64,000 bases of DNA from Cryptomeria japonica (taxonomy: Eukaryota > Streptophyta > Pinopsida > Cupressales > Cupressaceae): positions 80,803 to 144,802 of the forward strand of contig NW_026729207.1 of the NCBI RefSeq assembly GCF_030272615.1. The letters run 5' to 3'. Every line of letters begins with the position of its first letter. Position 1 is the stretch's first letter. Position numbers and translations under genes: made by a program. A model generated the notes under the pieces. That model was given only the letters and a program-made list of their open reading frames with translations, ran no database searches and had not been told where the DNA came from. Positions 1 to 12,180 of this stretch are shown here, piece after piece.

Positions 1-148
1 CAGTTTTTCAATACACAGGAATAAAACAGAAAGCAGCGAGTATCTTCCATAAAGCATGAATAAAAATAGGTCCGTAAAGCATGGGAAAAAAATACTTACA
101 TGCGCTAAAATTATAGATGCATATCATATGACTTTCTTTTTTCCAAAG

Positions 149-1690
149 GCCATTCAATTCAATGATGTGAAAGGGAGTGCACTGAGTGGACTGAAGGTGA
201 CAAACAGTCCTCAATTTCATGTCACATTGACAAATTGTGAGAGTGTCCAGATCGTGGGTATTACCATTCAGGCACCAGAAAGCACCCCAAACACTGATGG
301 AATTGATACGTTCCAATCCACAAATATAGTCATAAAAGATTCCACTATTGGAACAGGTAAAGGAATGAGGAATGTGGCAAATATATTCATTTTCAGATTT
401 TGTTTTAAATAAAACAGTTTGAATTTCCAAGGGTGAATTGTCTTAGTGATAAATATTTTGGACCATAAATAGTTTGGATTATATTTCAAGATTCATCAGT
501 AACATTCTTTGATTATCAAAGTACACTCTATGATACATCAATGATTTTATTTGATTACAAGTTAAAAAACTGATAAAAGAAAATGGATGCGACAATTATA
601 ATTAAAAAATTTCATATCATAGATTAATTATGATCTCAGATTTTTTCTTTTATTCTTAAATATAATATTAAATAGCAGAGATTATATGTGAATAGAGACA
701 TATGAGTACATGGAAGTTTGATGACTGCAGGAGATGACTGTGTGGGGATAGGTGATGGGTCTTCAAATATTAACATCAATGATATCACATGCAGTCCAGG
801 CCATGGAATAAGGTGATTAACGCTCTTAATAAACACAAATCCCTTAACAGCTAATAATAATTTATGTCTGTCTAAATATGTTAGGCATGAGAAATTCTTT
901 ATATTATTTGTATAATTTTGCAGCATTGGAAGTCTTGGAAGAGGAAACACGAAAGCAGATGTCCATTCTATTCACGTGGACGGCGCCAAGTTGACATCAA
1001 CAAGGAATGGATTAAGAATCAAGACATGGCCGGTATAATAATTATTTCAATAATCTCAAATTAAATCATTGCTGTTTTAAAAATAACATAAAAAAAAATA
1101 CTTCTGTATGCTGAGGATAGATGAAATGTAGTATTGAAATAAAGGAGAACTACAAGAATCATTGTTTATTTTTATTTTCATGGGATTTTCAATAGGTTAC
1201 ACTATTTGAAATGTTCATTGACAAACTGTCTATGATATAACAGGGGGGTTCTGGCGTGGCAAGTTATATAACATATGAAAATGGCCAGATGGAAGACGTA
1301 AGCAACCCAAAAATAATTAACCAGTTCTACTGTGAAACAGTTGACACTGGGTCTGGTTGCAAGTCTCAGGTAGACATCTGATCTAAATCCTTAATTAAAC
1401 TCAGTTTGTGCTTTCAATACAACTGAGATCTGATTCGGAGTTCACCTTTTCATTTGATGTAGAGTTCTGCTGTGAAAATCAGTAATGTAGAATACAGTAA
1501 TATCAGGGGCACAACACCAACAGAAGATGGAATCACATTGTCGTGCAGCCAAAGCGGATCTTGCATGGGCATAAAAATGGAGAACATAGTTTTGGTAACT
1601 GGCTCAGGGGCGCAAGCTTCTTGTAATGCCCAAAACGTACAGGGTGGAAATTCGATTCCTTCACGTTGTCTGGGCAACAATGGCCAATGA
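149..1690 (+). CDS. Polygalacturonase-like gene PG-A, 3' five exons (5' end outside window)
   Basis: GH28 polygalacturonase, which hydrolyses pectin in the cell wall. Exons inferred from reading frame and GT/AG sites: 149-356, 731-812, 924-1032, 1244-1369, 1463-1690 (stop TGA). The frame stays open across all five joins. GH28 landmarks are in order: NTDGID in the first exon, GDDC in the second, PGHGIS across the second/third junction, and RIKTW at the end of the third. The last exon ends with a short cysteine-containing tail (IPSRC...). Positions 1-148 are the preceding intron; its acceptor reads AAAG, where PG-D has GTAG. Exons 1-3 should lie left of the window (compare PG-D). A proline follows RIKTW where related PGs usually have Q. 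No inactivating change is seen here, so PG-A may be functional. Calling it a PG is secure; matching it to the Cupressaceae pollen PG group is inference. Confidence 0.85.
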
Positions 1691-2007
1691 TATAACAGAG
1701 CTGTGAAGCTGTCTCTAATGCAGTAACCTATTTCTTGAATCCCTGAAAAGTAATGTAGTCTTCAGAACAGTTAGCAATTAACAAGTTGGATCTTCGCAAT
1801 TTTTTTCACATTATTAAAAAGTTCTCCTGAGAGAATTATTTATTGATATATAAAAACAAGACAACTATTTTGGGAAGCATCGACTCGTTCTCAAAATTAA
1901 AAGAACTGGATTTAACAAATTCTTGGTACGGGAAAGAAACTGTTTACTTGGGAAAATTTTTCATGATTTGACTCATCAATCAAACTCTGTCGATTAGAAA
2001 CATTCTT
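1691..2007. other. PG-A 3' flank, proximal part
   Basis: Noncoding sequence after the PG-A stop. It is homologous to 39450-39905 behind PG-C. It is cut at 2007 by the left LTR of Copia-1 and resumes at 27642. The uninterrupted PG-C version reads straight across this point. Confidence 0.75.
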
Positions 2008-2377
2008 TGAAGGGTAGAAAGAAAGCTAAATTACTGCAAACAGTAAGAAATAACAAAACATAAAAAACAAGTGACGGTTTATATTAATGCCCTTTATCAA
2101 AGAAAAGTTGTCAGTGCTCTCTTTTTCATTATACACTCATAAGAACAGAGTATTCATGTCTTGTTCAAAAAATTGAGTATTTTCATTGCATTCCCTTTCA
2201 AAACAAAGTTTTATCCAAGGCTATAGGAGAAGCTTCCAGAAAACACGCCAAAAAATGGACAATTCTAGGTTCATCGAAGAGTGTAAAAGAAGAAATAAAT
2301 GTGTTGGTTGGAGTAGATGAACAAAATTTACCAAGGGAAATTAAATGTGCATAGGTGGAAATCCACATATGTCAGCA
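2008..2377 (-). repeat. Copia-1 LTR (3' LTR in element orientation)
   Basis: 370-bp sequence with TG...CA ends, closely similar to 27278-27641. On the minus strand a purine-rich tract (AAGGGGGAT) directly precedes it, as expected for the polypurine tract at a 3' LTR. Its left neighbour is PG-A 3' flank. Confidence 0.8.
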
Positions 2378-2394
2378 ATCCCCCTTAATCTTCA

Positions 2395-4379
2395 CTGTCG
2401 TATATATCTGCAATACCAATTTCTTCCCAATGATGCTCAAAAACATTCTTTGCAAGCGGCTTTGTGAAAATATCTTCTAGTTGTTCTTCTGACCCGCAAA
2501 ACCAAATATATATGTCAACATTGTTAATCAATTCCTGAATATAATGATATCTTGTATCAATATGCTTGCTTCGTTTATGATAGACATGATTTTTTGATAA
2601 AGAAATTGCTTAATTATTATGTCATTAATTTTGTGTAGGTTCTTCTTGTGGATGCCTCAAATTTGAAAGTACTCTTCTCATCCATACTGCTCGACAAGCT
2701 TCTGATGTGGCTGCAACATATTCTGCTTCAATTGATGAGAGTGTCACAATTGGTTGTTTCTTTGGTGCTCAAGAGATAGCACCTGATCCTAGATGAAAGA
2801 TATATCTTGAATTGCTTTTTCAATCATCCATGCTACCTCCCCAATTGCTATCCATTTATCTAATCAATTTGTAATCAATGGAAGATGTATACAAAATTCC
2901 AAAGCTCTTTATTCCAACTATATACCTTAAAACTCTTTTTCCAACTTTCCAACATGATTCCATTGGTTTGTCCATAAGAATCTATAAATGAGACTAACCC
3001 CATACATGATATCTCGTCTTATGATGGTTAAATACATGATGCTACCAACCATTCTTTTGAATAAGGTTGAATCAATACATAAACTTTTCTCATCCTTGCT
3101 AAGTTTTAAACCCAATGCAACTAGTTTAGGCATTGGTTTCACATTTGTCATCTTAAATCTCTTCAATGGATCATTAGTATATCTCTATTTACATTGACAT
3201 ATAAAAATACCTTGATCATTTTGACTTACCTCTATCCCAAGAAACTATCTCATTAGCCTCATCAAATTCTCTTTCCATGGCTGCCTTGAATGAGTTAATT
3301 GACATGTTACTTGTGAGTATCAAATCATCTACATGCAAACAACAATCAATATATCTCTTTCATCATTCACTTTGACATACAAATTTGGTTCATTGCCACA
3401 CTTGCTAAACCCATTGTTCACAAAATAAGAATCTATCCTTCTATACCAAGCTCTAGGAGCTTGCTTCAAGCCATATAGTGTCTTTTTCAATTTGTACACT
3501 TTATGTTCTTCTCCCAAAACTTCATAATCGGGTGGATGATTTATATACACTTCTTCTTTCAAAAATGCCATTCAAGAATGTTGATTTAACATCCATTTGG
3601 TAAACCTTCCAATTATTTTGAGCTGCTATAGATAAGACCATTCTAATGGCATCTGATCTTGCCACAGGTGTAAAAGTTTCGTTGTAGTCTATGCTTAGTT
3701 GTTGTGTGAAGCCTTTAGCTACTAGCCTTGCCTTGTTCTTTTGTACTTTTCCATTTGCATTATACTTTGTGTTGTAAACCCATTTAACTTCAATATCTTC
3801 CTTGCCTTTAGGAAGCTCTACTAGATCCCAACTTTTATTGTTTTTTATTGACCAAATTTCTTTATTCATGGTTGTAATATATTTGTCATATTTAATGGCA
3901 TTTTCGAAATAAATTGGATCATCTTGTATTAAGAATGTAAAATTAGAGCACAAATCATCATTTTTAGCCTCTTGTATTTCATCATATATCTCCCTTAGAA
4001 TTCAAGTCTTCTTTGAAGTGTTTATGGACCTTTATCTTAGTGATGCAAGTGTTGGATTAGAAGACTCACTACTATTATTACTTGTTGGAGTAGTAGGATT
4101 TGGAATGGTATGTGCCCTTGTAGGTGTTGTAGGAACATTTGCTTGTGTAGATGGATTCACAACTTGAGTTTCACTCTCTTTTGGAGCACTAGCTGCAATT
4201 ATAGTTGTTTTATCTATGCTTCCATCCCATGATTCTCCTTTAACTATAGCAACAAAGTCAACATCATGGCTTATTATCAACTTCTTTTTTATAGGATTGT
4301 ATATCTTATATGGCTTGGATTGTTCAATGTATCCCACAAATATGCACTTCTCTCCTCTATCATATAGTTTCTTTCTAAA
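2395..4379 (-). pseudogene. Copia-1 pol remnant: linker, reverse transcriptase, RNase H
   Basis: Ty1/copia polyprotein C-terminal part on the minus strand, broken by stops and frameshifts. From right to left: integrase-RT linker (4337-4032), RT (about 3953-3320) with [28 protein letters not shown] and [12 protein letters not shown], then the last RT/connection part (3166-2927), then RNase H ending IFTKPLA near 2450. The active-site YVDD reads HVDD (about 3325-3336) beside a frameshift. Copia-2 is inserted at 4385, and the integrase continues at 10200. Dead element. Confidence 0.85.
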
Positions 4380-4384
4380 CTCTT

Positions 4385-5027
4385 TGTAAATGTTATTGCA
4401 ATTTCCAATTTAATGAACAAGTTATATACTAGATGATGTATTTAAGATTTATTACTATGACAATAATACTATCATCTTTCTTTTTTGCTGGTGTAGAGGA
4501 TGAACATGTATCAATTTCAATGTCATCCATTTCTTTTGAATGATGTATATATAGTAAGATAGCCACGATCAAGTGGCACCTTGATCGGACATGTCTTTTA
4601 GACATGTCCGACCAAGATGTCACTTGGTTGTGATTTGTCTACCGATTGACTTAGTGCTATGATAATTAATCAGTGTCAAAGCAAATGATAATAGATCAAT
4701 ATAAACACACCCGATAATGAATTGGTGTTAATAGCAAACAATAACAGATCGATATAAACACTCCCGATAATGAATTGGTGTTAATAGCAAACAAGCCCGA
4801 TAACAAATATCATTAGATTGACGCTTAACTATGTTAAGAAGGTCGTTGATCTAATCCATCTTTATCAATATCATAATTATGATCAATGTTAAAGTCTGAT
4901 AAACATATTCAGTTCAGAAAGCATAAATCAGATAATCTAACAGCATAGATGAGCAAACCAAAACATAATAGAAGAGATTAATGAGTTAGGAATGTCTTAT
5001 CTTGCAGAAGCTACTAATGCATTAACA
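4385..5027 (-). repeat. Copia-2 3' LTR
   Basis: 643 bp, starts TGTAAATG and ends TTAACA in plus orientation. A hand alignment with 9552-10194 gives about 46 substitutions in 643 positions (about 7%) and essentially no indels. It contains a CGGACATGTC palindrome, a TATA-like stretch and an internal near-tandem pair of about 54 bp around 4688-4795. Confidence 0.92.
4544..4627 (-). promoter_or_regulatory. Copia-2 LTR promoter region: TATA-like box with upstream hairpin
   Basis: On the minus strand a TATA-like CTATATATAC lies at about 4545-4555. Just upstream of it is a perfect inverted repeat: CGGACATGTC (4586-4595), loop TTTTA, GACATGTCCG (4601-4610). Imperfect outer arms extend it (CAAGTG...CTTG at 4570-4583 against 4612-4627). 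The other LTR has the same arrangement near 9715-9795 with one arm base changed. The position fits U3 promoter DNA; a regulatory role is inference. Confidence 0.5.
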
Positions 5028-5045
5028 CTCCCTCCTAGCTTTGGA
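5028..5045 (-). other. Copia-2 polypurine tract
   Basis: On the minus strand AGGAGGGAG directly abuts the 3' LTR end at 5027. This is the expected position and composition for plus-strand DNA priming in LTR retrotransposons. Confidence 0.8.
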
Positions 5046-5562
5046 AGATAGATAAAGTAACCTACATCACATTTCCTTTTTCATAATGTTAGTCTCCAAG
5101 AATATATATCATCTATACATATTATAAGAAGTATCATCAAGACATAATATAAAACATCATTCATAGAGTATCACCTAACCATGTGATATAAAAATTCATC
5201 ATTCCATTATGACAAGATATCACCTAAACACATGATATCAGTATTGCCTAAACACGCAATACTAAGGATAAACATATGAGGATGGTTAGATTCTCATCTT
5301 ATCCTATTTGTGATATGTGCACAAACATTTTATATAAATGTTTTATCACAACACCATCATGGCACATCCATGACATACCAGAGATCTAACATGATAACTA
5401 GTTTAGAGAATCATAAGATCGTCACCTTATGATGTCTACATACAAGTGTTCATAATCTGAGAGATCGTCACCTCTTAGATATGAACACAAGGGGGTGAAA
5501 CCCAAAATATCCCAACATGACAAAAGAAGTTTACACATTAAACATCTTATTTACAAAGCAGA

Positions 5563-8500
5563 TTACCTTTCTATCATACCTAAACCTTTTATGAAGTGAT
5601 CAACCTTCACTCTGGAAAGTGGTTTGGTCAGAATATCTGCAATCTGATCTCTTGTGTTAACATATTCCAATTTGATCACATTTTTGTCTACCATGTCTCG
5701 CACATAATGGTATGGAATCTCAATATGCTTGGATCTGTCATGAAATACTGGATTTATAGAGAGATTTATGCAACTCTGGTTGTCACAATGGATGACAATG
5801 GGTTTCATGGGCTCACCAAATAGTCCCACAAGCAACTTCCTAAGCCATACTGCCTCTCGAGCAGCCATGGAAGCTGCAATGTACTCGGCCTCAGTGGAAC
5901 TCTGAGCTACAGAAGACTATTTTCTGTAGATCCAAGATATCATGGCTTATCCTAAACTGAAGCAACACCCTGAAGTGATTTTCCTATCAGTCACGCTCCT
6001 AGCCCAATCTGAGTCTATAAATCCATGTAGGTCTAGATCAACTTTCTCATATTTGAGACCAAGGTTTAGAGTACCTTGTAAGTATCTCATTATGTGTTTC
6101 ATTGCAATCAAGTGAATTTCCTTAGGTTCACACATAAACTGACTTAAGGCATTGACAACATAACAGATATCTGGCCTTGTATTCACCAGATACATCAGGG
6201 ACCCAATCATTTGTTTGTAGAGTGTAGGATCAATGGATTGTGACTATGTTGTTGCTTCCTTAAGTTTATATAAATTTGTTTCCACGGGAGAGGTCATAGT
6301 TCTGCAGTTATGCATTCCGACTCTCTTCAAAATGTCCAAGGTATACTTTCCTTGGTTTAGTATAATATTTTCAGAATTTTGCCATATTTCCAAACCTAGG
6401 AAGTAATCAAGGAGTCCCAAGTCCTTCATATCAAATTCTTTAGATAAATCTTTCTTAAATTGATCTATGGGGTGATCTACTCCTATGATTAGTAAGTCAT
6501 CAACATATAAAATCAATACTAACATATCACCTTTATTTTGTTTGTAGTAGAGATTTGGATCTGCATCATTTTTAGAGAAGCCTAGTTTAGAGAGACAGGT
6601 ATGAATTCTTTCATACTAGGCCGTGGGAGCCTATTTAAGCCCATAGAGAGCTTTCTTGAGTCTGCACACATGAGACTCTGCACCTTGAATTTCAAATCCT
6701 TCAGGTTGCTCTAGGTAGACTTCTTCTGAGATCTCACCATTAAGAAATGTTGTCTTAACATCCATCTGGTGCACCTTCCACCCTTTTGTTGCTGCAATGG
6801 CTAGTACTGTTCTTACTAAGGTATATCTGGCTACAGGTGCAAAGGTTTCTTCATAATCTATTCCTTCCCTTTGAGAGAACCCTCTAGCAACAAATCTGGC
6901 CTTGTGCTTTTCAATACTGCCATCTGCAGCATGTTTCATTCTAAAAAGCCATTTAGATGACACAACTGATTTCTTAGTAGGCATAGGAATGATCTCCCAA
7001 ACATCATACTTCATAATGGACTGATACTCTTTAGACATGGCATCCTTCCATACTTTATGTTTAAGTGCATCTGATACATTGTTTGGTTCAACTTTAGAGA
7101 GATCATTCATAAGAGCAACATAGCTAGTGAACTTATTAGGTTTTTTGCTTTCCCTGAAGGTTCTTGAAGGAGCAACAAACTTCTGAGCTTCTGCTACAGT
7201 CTGGTGGCCCATAGAGGTCTTTTCTTGAATTTTTCTCTAGGTGGGATTGGATTTTCACCTATAGTTTCCTCAAGACTCTCCCTCTGAAGCTCAGGAGTAG
7301 GGTCTTCTTCTATGTTAGGAGTGGGGATATAGATTTCAGGTTCTATTGTACTTAGGGCTCTTTTGAAGACTAAGTCTTCTTCAAAGATTACATCCCTACT
7401 AAGTTCAATATTTCTCTGACCATGTATATATATTCTATAGGCCTTGGATGTTTCACTATATCCTACAAGTATTCCTATTTTTCCAGAAGGTTCTAGTTTT
7501 AGTCTTTTCTCTTTACGTACATGTATATAGACAGGACACCCAAATATCCTAAGGTGGCTGATATCTAGCTTTAGTTTAGTAAATACTTCTTCAGGAGTTT
7601 TATCTTCAAGATGTGAGTGAGGACATCTGTTTTGTATATACACAGAAGTGTTAGTTACTTCTATCCAAAGATTGATATTTAGATTTTGATCAAGAATCAT
7701 GACTTTGGCAGCTTCTACAATTGTCCTATTTTTCCTCTCAGCTACCCCATTTTGTTGAGGATTATAAGGTATTGTTATCTCCCTCTTAATCCTTGAGTTT
7801 TTACAAAAATCTCTAAATAATTCTGATGTGTATTCCCCCCCATTATCAGTCCTTAGGGTTTTGATTTTATTACCTAAGTAGTTCTCTGTCAGTGATTTAA
7901 ACTCTTTAAACCTACTAAGGATCTCTTCTGATTCTTTACACTTCAAAAAGTAGATCCAAGTTTTCCTAGAGTAGTCATCAACAAATATTACATAATACAA
8001 ACATCCTTCTAGAGAGGGAGTAGACATGGGTCCACATACATTAGAATGAACTAACTCTAATACTTTGCTTGTTTTCCTAGTACTATTATGGAAGGAACCC
8101 TTGATATTTTTACCTAGGGTACATCCCTTGCATGCCTCTGAATGATATTGCTGCAACTTAGGTAAACCCGTGACAAGGTTTCCCATAGATGACAAAGCTC
8201 TATAGTTCAGGTGGCCTAGTCTTCTATGCCAGACCTCATTTGCATTTGTTTCTTCATGAATTAGGGCTAGGTTGGGCTCTGTGTATAGCTCATATAGATA
8301 GCCTTGTCTTTGACCAATGACTTTAGCTTTCTTGATGGAAGAATTTCTTGGCCAAGCCAACACCTTGTTCTCCATGAAGGTTACTTTGAATCCATTATCT
8401 TCTAGGGATAATATGGAGACTAGATTTCTCTTGATGCTGGGGACATACAGTACTCCTTTGAGTTTCAATGATATGCCTGTCTTCAGTTTGATGGTGCAGG

Positions 8501-9462
8501 AACCAATTCCTCTAACTAGATGTGAGGAATCATCTCCGACGGTTACTTCGTCTTCAATATCCTCTGTCATGGAGTTTAGCACTTCTCTAAACCCTGTAAT
8601 GTGTCTGGATGAACCACTGTCGATCACCCAAGAGTTAGACTTAATTGATACATGGCTTGTAAGTGCTGAGTAGAGGACATAGTTCTGGGAGTCATCTTCT
8701 CTTTTAGATTTTCCTGCTCTGGTAAATGTGGCTTGTTTGGCTCTCTCTGGACACTTTGCAACAAAGTGCCCGAACTTATTGCACCTATAGCATTGAATAT
8801 GTGATAAGTCTCTCTTTGAAGTGTTCTTGCCTTGATGACCCTTCCTCTTCCTAAATTGCTTCTTCTTGGTTGTCTTATTTGTGTTAGTATTTAGGACTTA
8901 AAGGTCTTCATCTATGTTCTTTTGTTTTATTCCCATTTTGTTCAATCTTGATTCTTCTTGGAGATAATCGTCCCTTAATCTTTCAAACTTAGGATATTTG
9001 GATCTTGCATTGATGCCTTGGATGAATGTACTCCATCTGCTAGGAAACCCATCTAGAGCAATGAGTATTAACTCTTTGCTTTGGATCTCGTAATCCAGAG
9101 TTGCTAGTTCATCTCTTAGAATTGGTATCTACATAAAGTAGGCATTGATTGTCTCCCCCTTGTTCATGGTGATATGATTTATTTCTTGTTTTAATGCCAG
9201 AGTTTGACTTGCATTTGATATCTCAAATGTGCTTTCAAGTGCTTTGAACATTTTATAGGCTGTTTGATATTTTCTTATGATGGGATTTTTCATTTCCTTC
9301 AATCCATGCGGTTTTGTCAGGTTCATTTTTAGGTTGATCATTTTTAGTTTGAACAAATGAATCCACTTTGTTCTCCTTTAAGATCATATGGATTCTGAAT
9401 TTCCAGGCTGAAAAATCATCGCCACCTCTGAGTCTGTCTTCGAATCTGATAGTGCTAGCCAT
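5563..9462 (-). pseudogene. Copia-2 gag-pol polyprotein, disrupted
   Basis: Reading the minus strand: gag start at 9462 (MASTIRFEDRLRGGDDFSAW), frame broken by about 9250 and again near 8890. Zinc knuckle CYRCNKFGHFVAKC at about 8753-8794. Protease motif IDSGSS near 8620. Pre-integrase HRRLGHLN and CKGC. Integrase core with VHSNVCGPM, TDNGGEY and NPQQNGVAERKNRT. Open until 7194, where the frame shifts near 7200. RT has WLFRMKHAADGS, FAPVAR, QMDVKTTFLNG and an intact YVDD (6496-6507), with stops at about 6630 and 6243. RNase H has SRSKHIEIPYHYVRD-like sequence and ends ADILTKPL before a stop at 5563. All copia domains are present and catalytic motifs mostly intact, so decay is moderate. Confidence 0.93.
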
Positions 9463-9538
9463 TGGAGAAATGTGATGTAGTATATAACCTTGTTCTTAAA
9501 TTATTCACAAAATTGAATAGCCTCAAGTTCAATCATGT

Positions 9539-9551
9539 GGCTTTGGTACCA
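9539..9551 (-). other. Copia-2 primer-binding site
   Basis: Directly next to the 5' LTR, the minus strand reads TGGTACCAAAGCC. This resembles the common plant Ty1/copia primer site for initiator methionine tRNA (TGGTATCAGAGCC) with two differences. Confidence 0.75.
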
Positions 9552-10194
9552 TGTAAATGTTATTGCAATTTCCAATTTAGTGAACAAGTTATATACTAGA
9601 TGATGTATTTAAGATTTATTACTATGACAATAATATTATCATCTTTCTTTTCTGCACGTGTAGAGGATGAACATGTATCGATTTTAATGTCATCCTTTTC
9701 TTTTGAATGATGTATATATAGTAAGACAACCATGATCAAGTGGAACCTTGATCGGACATGTCTTTTAGACATGTTCGACCAAGATGTCACTTGGTCGTGA
9801 CTTGTCTACCGATTCACTTAGTGTTATGATAACTAATTGGTATCAAAGTAAATGATAACAGATCGATATAAACACACCCAATAATGAATCGGTGTTAATA
9901 GAAAACAATAACAGATTGATATAAACACTCCCGATAATGAATTGGTGTTAATAGAAAACAAGTCCGATCACAAATAGCATTAGATCGACACTTAACTATG
10001 TTAAGAAGGTCGTCGATCTAATCCATCTTTATCAATATCATAATTATGATCAATGTTACAGTCTGATAAACATATTCAGTTTGGAAAGCATAAATTAGAT
10101 AATCTAACAGCATAGATGAGTAAACCAAAATAGAATAGAAGAGATTAATGAGTTAGGAAAGTCTTATCTTGTTGAAGCTACTAATGCATTAACA
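9552..10194 (-). repeat. Copia-2 5' LTR
   Basis: 643 bp, same termini as 4385-5027. Followed on the right by the target duplication CTCTT and then by the continuation of the Copia-1 integrase. Confidence 0.92.
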
Positions 10195-10199
10195 CTCTT

Positions 10200-10888
10200 G
10201 AGGTATCAATAAGTATGCCATGCACCCAGAAACTCTCATATGTTCTATATTATGGTTCCTTTTGTTCCAAGCTTCTTCTGGTGTTTTATTTACCACTACT
10301 TTTGTTGGACATATATTTAATATGTATACCAAGCATGCAACTGATTCATCCCAATACTCATTTGGTAGATTTTTTTCTTTTACCATACTTCATGCCATTT
10401 GCATAATTGTTATATTATTTCTCTTTGCTATTCCATTTTTTTGAGTGTACCTTGTTGTAAATTATTTTCTTATGCCAATTTCTTTGTAAAAAATCTAAAA
10501 ATCACTTGAGATATATTCACCAACTTAATTAGTTCTCAATGCTTTGATATAGTAACCACTTTATTTTTCATATTTTGCATTAAACTCTTTAAAATCAGAA
10601 AATATATTTGTATTTCAAAAAATAAACCCATACTTTCCCACTAAAATGATCAATAAATGTCAAGAAATAAAGTCTTCCACTTATGGATGGTGTTTGCATT
10701 GGTCCACAAAGATCTAAATGCTCTATCTCAAGTGGTTGTTTTTCTGTATAAGCCTCCCTAACTAGAAATTTGTTTCTATGTTTATTTTCCAATATGAAAC
10801 TCTCACATGTTGTCTTAAGTGGCTCTATTGGTGGCAATCCATATACCATTCCTTTCTTATATAACAAATGTAATCCTTTGAATAATAG
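10200..10888 (-). pseudogene. Copia-1 integrase fragment
   Basis: Minus-strand continuation of Copia-1 after the nested insertion. Integrase pieces are readable: LPNEYWDESVACLVYILNIC-like sequence (10386-10189) and LDLCGPMQTPSISGRLYFLT near 10720-10650, followed by pre-integrase. It matches 24530-25215 closely. The match stops at about 10888, inside the E1 20-bp tandem repeat, so the rest of this copy is missing or displaced. Confidence 0.8.
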
Positions 10889-10905
10889 GAATATGATAGC
10901 TCTAA

Positions 10906-11025
10906 GATACGTATGATAGACACAAGAGGCCTATTAAAAACTTAAGATACTTATGAAAGTCTCAAGAGACCCATGACAATCCCATGAGACCTATCATCAT
11001 GAAAAGAGACTTATAGAAATCCATA
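10906..11025. repeat. 20-bp period minisatellite (E1)
   Basis: Six consecutive degenerate 20-bp units, most starting GAGAC or GATAC (10906, 10926, 10946, 10966, 10986, 11006). Same register and order as the last units of the array at 30081-30260. Confidence 0.85.
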
Positions 11026-11639
11026 AAGTTAGGCATTTATATAATCTCATTACATGACAAATAATGATGGTACACATGTCAAAAATTGATTGGTCATAAT
11101 TTTGTGATATGAATAGTCATATATACTTCATTTTAAAAAAAACTATTTGTGCCCTAACAACACAACCTAGCTATGTTATAGGTTTGACTACCTTGAGAAA
11201 CTAGGAATATTTAATTTTATAATAATTTAGTCACTTTCATCATGGGTTATCATTAATTTCACATGACTTTTATAAATATTATATCGTATAATAGTTTGAG
11301 TATAAGTGATTTCAATGAATTCTAGAAACTAGTCTTGCATGCCTCGTCAATGATTCATATCTAGCAAACTTTAACTTCAATGAATGCTTATTTTTTGAAA
11401 AGAATTGGAGAGAAATTATTGGAATTACCATTTGTTTTATATAGGAAAGGAGATGAGATAAAATAAGTGTGCATTATTTGATAGAAGGATTGATATTGAA
11501 TGAATATAGGAAAAGGTGTAAAACAAAGATATAGAGAATAGTTAGTGATAAAAAAATTGATTCTTGGGAACAACAATAATATAAAAAGGAGTACAAAGGA
11601 GATATGAGAGAAGAACTTTACAAAGAATGTGTTGGAAAC

Positions 11640-12180
11640 CGATAATTCCAATAGGGTTGAGTGTCATACAATGCCATTCTACAGTTCCTGGATTATTTTA
11701 TAGTTTAGCTTGTTTCCATAAAACTCTCTAGCATGCTTTAGTGTATATAATGTAATAAATTTATTTTTTAGTATTGTTTTCAATTTTTGGCATGGTTTCC
11801 TATAGATTTTGTAAACTCATTTGATTTATTTATGTCATGAAAAATAATGTATTTAATGACATTTTGATACAGCTCTATTCTTCTTGTTTAATCAGTGTAT
11901 GCAAAGAAAATTAATATTTCTTTTTTGTAAAATATCTATATTCAAAAATTTGTTTTTTTTTATTTTCTAAGTATAAATCTACCAATATTATCTAGGATTG
12001 TATTTAAAAGTCCTCATTTGGCAGCAAACTAGGTGATTTTATTAAAATTTCATTATGTAAAAAACTAATTATTTGTCAATCTCAAAATTCAATAGAAGTG
12101 ATTATGATTATTGGTGCATTAAAATGATGACATTTTTTTGAGTAAAATAATTATAGAAAATTGTAAAAATTAGGTATTAA
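11640..12180. other. Noncoding part of E1 upstream of gag remnant
   Basis: AT-rich sequence shared with 30860-31410. No reading frame of note. It lies where a 5' LTR or leader would be expected in relation to the gag remnant, but terminal motifs could not be fixed. Confidence 0.4.

Larger units (their letters stand above)
4385..10194 (-). mobile_element. Copia-2: complete nested Ty1/copia LTR retrotransposon
   Basis: 5,810-bp element on the minus strand with two 643-bp LTRs, both TG...CA. It is flanked by a perfect 5-bp target duplication CTCTT (4380-4384 and 10195-10199). The related uninterrupted Copia-1 copy near 24530 runs through the same site (...GACTCTTGTGGTATC...), which confirms the insertion point. 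The tRNA primer site, polypurine tract, gag, protease, integrase, RT and RNase H are all present in copia order, but the coding frame is broken. It sits inside the integrase region of Copia-1 and is therefore younger than it. Confidence 0.95.

Noticed and set aside
8..489. Minus-strand open frames opposite PG-A exon 4 (and 53688-53912 opposite PG-D)
   Set aside because: Antisense of a real exon; conserved only because the exon is conserved.
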